From NCBI RefSeq assembly GCF_007431345.1, contig NZ_CP041730.1, forward strand, positions 3,534,001 through 3,598,000: a stretch of DNA of 64,000 nucleotides, written 5' to 3'. The translations under genes were made by a program, and so were the position numbers. Every line of letters starts with the position of its first letter. Position 1 is the stretch's first letter. Below, one piece after another: positions 59,250 to 64,000 of this stretch. The stretch comes from Chitinimonas arctica. GTDB taxonomy: Bacteria > Pseudomonadota > Gammaproteobacteria > Burkholderiales > Chitinimonadaceae. The notes beneath the pieces were generated by a model, which did no database searches, was not told the DNA's origin, and was given only the letters and a program-made list of their open reading frames with translations.

Positions 59250-61493
59250 ATGAGGGAAATCGAAAAAAAATCCAGCGCGGTGCGTCATTTTGCCAAGCTG
59301 CCTGCCGCCGTATTGGTCGCCAGTGCGATCGGTTCCGTGGCTGTCCATGCCGAAGAGGTGAAGCCTGCACCCAAGACCGAAAAAGTGCTGGCACCCATCA
59401 AGGTGGAAGCGGACCGTCAGACCGATCCGAACGGGACCGGTTCCACCTACAAGGCTGAATTCACCACCGTCGGCCGGACGCCCGCAGCGGTGCGGGATAT
59501 CCCGCAGGCCACCACCAGCGTGACCCAGATGCTGATGCGCGACCGTGACGCCAATACCCTCAAGGAAGCGCTCTACAATGCGCCCGGTATTACGTTCAAT
59601 GCCTCCGAAGGGGGTAATTCCGGCGACGGTATCGTGATGCGCGGTTTCGCCGCCACCAACGACATCTTCCTCGACAACTTCCGCGATGCAGCGCAGTACA
59701 ACCGCGACACCTTCTTTATCGACCGGGTCGAAATCCTGCGCGGCCCGGCTTCCATGCTGTACGGCAAGGGTTCCACCGGCGGCGTGATCAACCAGGTCAG
59801 CAAGACGCCGTTCCAGAGCGATCTGTATAGCGTGTCGGGCACCATCGGCAGCCATAACTTCCTGCGTTTCGAAGGCGACTTCAACAAGGGTTTGAGCGAG
59901 ACTTCCGGTCTGCGCGTCAATATGATGAAGCAGAAGGCCGACAGCTTCCGCGAAGGCGCCGAGCAGAACCGTTGGGGCGTGGCGCCTTCGGTGAAGTTCG
60001 GTATCGGCACGCCGACCGAAATCACCGTCGGCTTCCTGCATTACGAAGAAGACAATATCCCCGACTACGGCGTGCCTTATTTCCGTGGCGAGCCCTTGCC
60101 CATCGCCGACAAGTTCTTCGGCTTGACCGCCATCGACCGCGAGCGCAACAAGGTCAATGCCGGTACCCTCGATATCCAGCACCGCTTTGCGCCGGGCGTG
60201 ACCCTGCACAACGCGACCCGCCTGGGCAAGTACGAAACCGATATGCGCGCTTCGGCCCCCCGCCTCAATACCACCGTGACGGGCGGCGAGTTGACCGACG
60301 CCAGCAAGATCACCCGTGGCCGGCCGCTGCGCCTGCGCGAGCAGGATATCGCTTCCAACCTGACCGATCTGACTTTCAAGCTCGATACCGGCGCCTTGCG
60401 CCACGAGCTGGTGACCGGCCTGGAATTGACCCGCGAGAAGCTGGACCTGACCAGCCGCGCCCATGGCGTGAACGCGCAGGGCGGCAATCTCACCTGTACC
60501 CTGCCGGAAGGCACCGTAGGCAACCCCGGCGCGAATACGCCGGTAGCGTGCGCTCCGCTGGTGACTACCGCGATCGGCAAGGTGTCCGCGCAGACCACCG
60601 GCCTGTTCATACAAGACCTGATTGCGCTCAACCCGCAATTCAAGGTCCTGTTGGGCGCCCGTTACGACCGCTTCAAGACCGAGGTGGACACCCGTCCGCA
60701 AGTCGGCCCCAACGCCGGTAAGGTGATCGATGCACGCCAGCGCAAGGAAAGCGTCTGGAGCACCCGCGCCGGCCTGATCTGGCAGCCCGACAGCACGCAG
60801 AGCTACTACGCCGCCTACGGTACTTCGTTCAATCCTTCCGCTGAAGCTTATGCGCTGGATAGACTGGGGATGAACACGCCACCGGAAAAGAACAAGAACT
60901 ACGAGATCGGCGCCAAGTGGGATCTGCTGAACAAGCAATTGTCCTTGCGTACCGCCATCTTCAATACCATCAAGACCAATGAGCGCCAGACCGACGTGAC
61001 CAACACCACGCCGAGCGAGGACTATCTGCTGTCCGGTCAACGTTCCACCAAGGGTATCGAGTTGGAAGCGGCCGGCCAGATCAATGAGCACTGGTCCGTG
61101 TTCGCCGGCTACGCCTATATGAATCCGCGTATCGACAAGTCCGATGTCGCGGCCAATGTCGGCAAGCGCCCGCCGAACGCGCCTAGCCATACCGCCAATG
61201 TCTGGACGAGCTATCGCTTCAACGACAGCTGGAAGGTGGGTTTCGGCGCCAACAGCATGGGCAAGCGCTTCGCCGACCGCTATAGCAACGGCAGCCTGCT
61301 GGCCAACAATATGTCGCTGCCGGCCTTTACCCGCTGGGACGGCATGGTGGAATACACCCACCGCGACCTGAGCGCCCAGCTCAATGTCTACAATCTGAGC
61401 AACAAGCGCTACTACGAAGGTTTCTACCCCGGCTTCGTGACACCCGGTACCGACCGTAGCGCCCGCCTGACGGTGAGCTACAAGTTCTGGTAA
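59250..61493 (+). CDS. fiu: TonB-dependent siderophore receptor, Fiu-like
   Basis: This is a 747-residue outer-membrane receptor for ferric catecholate-type siderophores. It starts with signal peptide MREIEKKSSAVRHFAKLPAA and continues. The plug (about 45-190) begins VLAPIKVEADRQ and has DIPQATTSVTQMLMRDRDAN, then YNAPGITFNASEGGNSGDGI, VMRGFAATNDIFLDN, and VEILRGPASMLYGKGSTGGV. The barrel ends RLTVSYKFW with a terminal aromatic residue. The next gene encodes the PiuC/YbiX hydroxylase usually paired with Fiu. Putative Fur sites and a terminator-containing leader lie upstream. ATG 59250 gives the best signal peptide; a longer frame runs through the leader. Confidence 0.9.
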   Translation: MREIEKKSSAVRHFAKLPAAVLVASAIGSVAVHAEEVKPAPKTEKVLAPIKVEADRQTDPNGTGSTYKAEFTTVGRTPAAVRDIPQATTSVTQMLMRDRDANTLKEALYNAPGITFNASEGGNSGDGIVMRGFAATNDIFLDNFRDAAQYNRDTFFIDRVEILRGPASMLYGKGSTGGVINQVSKTPFQSDLYSVSGTIGSHNFLRFEGDFNKGLSETSGLRVNMMKQKADSFREGAEQNRWGVAPSVKFGIGTPTEITVGFLHYEEDNIPDYGVPYFRGEPLPIADKFFGLTAIDRERNKVNAGTLDIQHRFAPGVTLHNATRLGKYETDMRASAPRLNTTVTGGELTDASKITRGRPLRLREQDIASNLTDLTFKLDTGALRHELVTGLELTREKLDLTSRAHGVNAQGGNLTCTLPEGTVGNPGANTPVACAPLVTTAIGKVSAQTTGLFIQDLIALNPQFKVLLGARYDRFKTEVDTRPQVGPNAGKVIDARQRKESVWSTRAGLIWQPDSTQSYYAAYGTSFNPSAEAYALDRLGMNTPPEKNKNYEIGAKWDLLNKQLSLRTAIFNTIKTNERQTDVTNTTPSEDYLLSGQRSTKGIELEAAGQINEHWSVFAGYAYMNPRIDKSDVAANVGKRPPNAPSHTANVWTSYRFNDSWKVGFGANSMGKRFADRYSNGSLLANNMSLPAFTRWDGMVEYTHRDLSAQLNVYNLSNKRYYEGFYPGFVTPGTDRSARLTVSYKFW

Positions 61494-61525
61494 AGCGCCT
61501 GTGCGATAATCAGTCCGTGTCGTAA

Positions 61526-61559
61526 CAGAACCGCCCGGCTTTTGGCCGCGGCGGTTCTG
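61526..61559 (+). terminator. Terminator-like hairpin between fiu and the PKHD hydroxylase
   Basis: CAGAACCGCC and GGCGGTTCTG form a 10-bp stem, followed by CTTTG. The short T-tract suggests partial termination. Confidence 0.6.
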
Positions 61560-61600
61560 CTTTGTCAGGTGGTCGGTTTTATCTGGATGGAGCTTTTCTT

Positions 61601-62281
61601 ATGCTGATGCATATTCCCGCCGTGCTGGATGCCCCGACGGTGCGCCACTGCCGGCGCCTGTTGGATGCTGCCGGCTGGGGCGATGGACGGGTGACGGCCG
61701 GGTCGCAGTCCTCCCTGGTCAAGCGCAATCAGCAGCTGCCGCATGACGATCCGGCCACCGAGGAGATCGGTCAGATCATTCGGCGCGCCTTGCAGGGCAA
61801 CGGGCTGTTTTTTTCCGCTGCCTTGCCGAAGGAGATCATCCGGCCGCTGTTCAACCGCTATGAAGGCGGGCAGGATTTCGGCAACCATGTCGATAATGCG
61901 GTCCGTGGCGTGCCGGGCACCGAGATACGCGTCCGTACCGACCTCTCGGCCACCCTGTTCCTGAGCGAGCCGGAGGAGTACGACGGCGGCGATCTGGTGA
62001 TCGAGGACAGCTATGGCCTGCATGCCGTCAAATTGGCCGCTGGCGATATGATTCTCTATCCCGCCACCAGTCTGCACCGGGTCGAGCCGGTGAGCCGAGG
62101 TACCCGCTTGGCCTCGTTCTTCTGGATACAAAGCATGGTGCGCTCGGCCGAGCGCCGCGCCATGCTGTTCGATCTCGACCAATCCATCCAGACCCTGCGC
62201 GCAAAGTATGGCGACACCGCCGAAATCGTGCGGGTGACGGGTGTTTACCATAACCTGCTGCGGCAGTGGGTCGAGCTGTAG
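61601..62281 (+). CDS. piuC: PKHD-type Fe(II)/2-oxoglutarate hydroxylase, PiuC/YbiX type
   Basis: This 226-residue enzyme of the Fe/2OG family has the metal triad His96-x-Asp98 in FGNHVDNAV and His159 in SLHRVEP, with the 2-oxoglutarate Arg in VSRGTRLA. LVKRNQQLPHDD and DLVIEDSYGLHAVKL are family hallmarks. It is conserved next to Fiu-type receptors, where it is iron-repressed, but its substrate is not established. GGAG lies 9 bases before ATG 61601; ATG 61607 is an alternative. Confidence 0.9.
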   Translation: MLMHIPAVLDAPTVRHCRRLLDAAGWGDGRVTAGSQSSLVKRNQQLPHDDPATEEIGQIIRRALQGNGLFFSAALPKEIIRPLFNRYEGGQDFGNHVDNAVRGVPGTEIRVRTDLSATLFLSEPEEYDGGDLVIEDSYGLHAVKLAAGDMILYPATSLHRVEPVSRGTRLASFFWIQSMVRSAERRAMLFDLDQSIQTLRAKYGDTAEIVRVTGVYHNLLRQWVEL

Positions 62282-62338
62282 TTTCCGAGGACGGCATCCC
62301 CTGCCGCTTGGGGATGCCGGTTCCAGCAGGATGAAGCA

Positions 62339-62980
62339 TTAATTCGCGGCGGTAAAACGGCGGCGGATATGGCGAGGGGTCTGTACTTCATCCAGTACGG
62401 CGACTGCCAGGTCGGCGGTGGAAATGCCGGCCGGTTGTCCGCCGTCGAACAATACTTCGTCCTGTCCCAGCCGATATTGACCGGTGCGTTCGCCCGGCGC
62501 CAGGAAGACCGGCGGCGAGACAAAGCTCCACGACAGTTCGGCTTCCCCCTGGATACGGTTCAATGCCTCACGGGCCGCCAGCGCGCCCTGGCGATATTGC
62601 GGTGGGAAGTCGGGCGTATCGACCAGCTGCACGCCCGGCGCCACGAACAGGCTGCCGGCCCCGCCGATGCTGATAAAACGTTTGACGCCTGCGGCCTTGA
62701 CACCCGCGACGATGGCGTCCTGACCCTGCAGGAACAGATCATGGATATCGGCCTTGTCCCAGCCGGGATTGAACGCGCTCAACACGATATCCACCCCTTG
62801 TACCGCTTTGGCTACCTGGGCACTGTCGTACACATCGGCCACCACGACGCGTAAGTTGGGCTGGCTGGCCAGCTTGGCCGGCGAGCGGCTCAGGGCAATC
62901 ACTTCATGGCCACGGGAGAGGGTTTCGGTCAGCAAGGCACTGCCGACAAAGCCGGTGGCGCCGATCAGGGCGATTTTCAT
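62339..62980 (-). CDS. NAD(P)H-binding atypical short-chain dehydrogenase-like protein
   Basis: The 213-residue protein has the Rossmann opening MKIALIGATGFVGSALLTET and HEVIALSRSPAKLA, then VVADVYDSAQV and RFISIGGAGSLFVAPGV. This is the NmrA/YwnB-like atypical SDR group. Such proteins bind NAD(P)H and act as reductases or redox sensors. The gene is divergent from a LysR regulator with an operator-like palindrome between them, so it is likely the LysR target. Confidence 0.85.
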   Translation of the reverse strand: MKIALIGATGFVGSALLTETLSRGHEVIALSRSPAKLASQPNLRVVVADVYDSAQVAKAVQGVDIVLSAFNPGWDKADIHDLFLQGQDAIVAGVKAAGVKRFISIGGAGSLFVAPGVQLVDTPDFPPQYRQGALAAREALNRIQGEAELSWSFVSPPVFLAPGERTGQYRLGQDEVLFDGGQPAGISTADLAVAVLDEVQTPRHIRRRFTAAN

Positions 62981-63121
62981 AGTCGATTTCCTTGGAGTAG
63001 CGGTCGCTTGGAACCGCATCACGTTGAAGTAGTGCGCCGTACCGCCGTGTTTGGCTGGTGGCGATAAGGGCATGATGCGTGAAACTATTGATCGGATAAA
63101 CGCGATAAACCAGAATTGATT

Positions 63122-63138
63122 GTTCTTGTTCCAAGAAC
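63122..63138. promoter_or_regulatory. LysR-type operator candidate between the NAD(P)H-binding and LysR genes
   Basis: GTTCTTG-TTC-CAAGAAC is a perfect 7-bp inverted repeat in the 202-base divergent region, about 45 bases upstream of the LysR start. Confidence 0.5.
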
Positions 63139-63182
63139 CATCATGCCTGATTACGTATGCGAGGCATTGCCGGGGCTTCCTG

Positions 63183-64000
63183 ATGAAACAAACCGATCTC
63201 AATCGCCTGGGTATCTTTGCCGCAGTCGTGGAAGCCGGCGGATTTACCGCCGCCGCCGAACGCTTGGGCCTGGCCAAATCGCAAGTCAGCCAGCAGGTGG
63301 CCAAGTTGGAAGCCGAGCTGGGCGTGGCCTTGTTCAGCCGTACCACCCGGCGGGTGATGACGACCGAGGCGGGGGATGCCTTGCATAAGGCAAGCACGCC
63401 TTTATTGGCGGAGCTGCAGCGGGTGCTGGAGCAGGTGGGCGACGGCACCCGTATCGAAGGTCGCCTGCGCTTGACCGCGCCGGCGGACTACACCGCCGGC
63501 GTGCTGGGCCCCTTGCTGGCGCGCTTTGCCTTGGCCCATCCCGCGCTGGAAATCGAACTGATCGGTGCCGACCGAGTATTGGACCTGGTCGGCGAGGGCA
63601 TAGACCTGGCCATACGCCATGGTTTCCTGACCGATTCGCGCCTGCGTGCGCTCAAGCTGGGCACCTTTCGCCAGCTTCCGGTCGCCGCCCCGGCCCTATT
63701 GGCCAGGATCGGCCAGCCCCAGCAGCCCGCCGACCTCAACGGCCAACCCTGGGTCGCCTTGACCGCCTTGCCGGCGCCCTTGACCTGGCAGTTTCAAGCG
63801 GCGGATGGCCAGCGTGAAACCATTACGGCACGTGCCGCCATGCGGGTAAACAGCGCCACCGTGGCGCGCGAATGCGCCGGCGCGGGGGTGGGCTGCACCG
63901 TGCTGCCCGACTATATGATCCATGCGGAACTGGCATCCGGTCGCCTGCAATTGCTGTTGCCGGACTGGATGCTGCCGGAAGGCGGGATCTATGCCGTCTA
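63183..64000 (+). CDS. LysR-family transcriptional regulator, C-terminus cut by window edge
   Basis: 272 codons are visible. The N-terminal helix-turn-helix (FAAVVEAGGFTAAAERLGLA with KSQVSQQVAKLE) and the effector domain (GRLRLTAPADYTAGVLGPLL, RQLPVAAPALLARIG, CAGAGVGCTVLPDYM) are clear, so only the last residues are missing. It is divergent from an NAD(P)H-binding protein and probably regulates it. Members of this LTTR subgroup often control adjacent dehydrogenase-like genes in response to oxidative or electrophilic stress. Confidence 0.9.
   Translation, partial: MKQTDLNRLGIFAAVVEAGGFTAAAERLGLAKSQVSQQVAKLEAELGVALFSRTTRRVMTTEAGDALHKASTPLLAELQRVLEQVGDGTRIEGRLRLTAPADYTAGVLGPLLARFALAHPALEIELIGADRVLDLVGEGIDLAIRHGFLTDSRLRALKLGTFRQLPVAAPALLARIGQPQQPADLNGQPWVALTALPAPLTWQFQAADGQRETITARAAMRVNSATVARECAGAGVGCTVLPDYMIHAELASGRLQLLLPDWMLPEGGIYAV

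Overview
The window looks like a contiguous chromosomal segment of a GC-rich Gram-negative betaproteobacterium, most plausibly of the Neisseriales/Chromobacteriaceae type. Supporting signs are high GC, PEP-CTERM secreted proteins, many periplasmic binding proteins, TonB receptors and outer-membrane barrels, an alaA-hom-thrC cluster and a RelA with a degenerate hydrolase domain. The genus cannot be fixed from this sequence. There are no rRNA or tRNA genes, insertion sequences, CRISPR arrays or prophage genes that I can see.

Layout. 1-7 kb: the nnr metabolite-repair gene (cut by the window edge), a flavodoxin-like protein, a GIY-YIG protein, and a minus-strand operon of GMC oxidoreductase, alpha/beta hydrolase with a cysteine nucleophile, and metallophosphoesterase. 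7-18 kb: a hybrid histidine kinase with two receivers and an Hpt domain, rsgA behind a long leader, a LysR/enone-reductase divergent pair, an MHS transporter, a PEP-CTERM protein, a heat-shock-controlled Hsp20 gene and an Rpn-family nuclease carrying an internal translation start. 18-28 kb: a TonB receptor, several orphan periplasmic binding proteins, and two related modules pairing an outer-membrane barrel with a single-domain PstS-like protein. 27.6-29.5 kb: an Anbu proteasome-like peptidase and a double GNAT protein.

29.6-41.5 kb is a large polyamine locus. It holds a PuuC-like aldehyde dehydrogenase, a PuuR-type regulator with a PuuR-like site, alanine dehydrogenase, PuuD, PuuA, a SpuC-type aminotransferase and the PotFGHI uptake system. 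I infer that putrescine is imported, glutamylated or transaminated, oxidised and hydrolysed, with alanine dehydrogenase regenerating the pyruvate used by the aminotransferase. Most gaps in this plus-strand run contain a strong hairpin without a U-tract.

41.6-43.6 kb holds tandem Rpn paralogues, one with its catalytic acids replaced. 43.7-48.2 kb is the alaA-GNAT-hom-thrC operon. 48.3-53.2 kb has an Mth938-like protein, a frameshifted pstS, nadC, another binding protein and an MFS exporter. 53.2-54.8 kb is an unrecognised 545-residue protein with a possible effector-like N-terminus. 55-64 kb has DUF1456, a second PEP-CTERM protein with GGAC/GTCC palindromes upstream, relA, and an apparently iron-regulated Fiu-type receptor/PiuC hydroxylase pair. 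The latter lies behind a leader that contains its own terminator. The window closes with an NAD(P)-binding protein divergent from a LysR gene cut by the edge.

The most unusual candidate is the Rpn gene at 17.2-18.1 kb. A strong in-frame Shine-Dalgarno and double ATG could produce a separate 76-residue C-terminal protein, as in the known RpnL/RpnS intragenic antitoxin arrangement of anti-phage defence.
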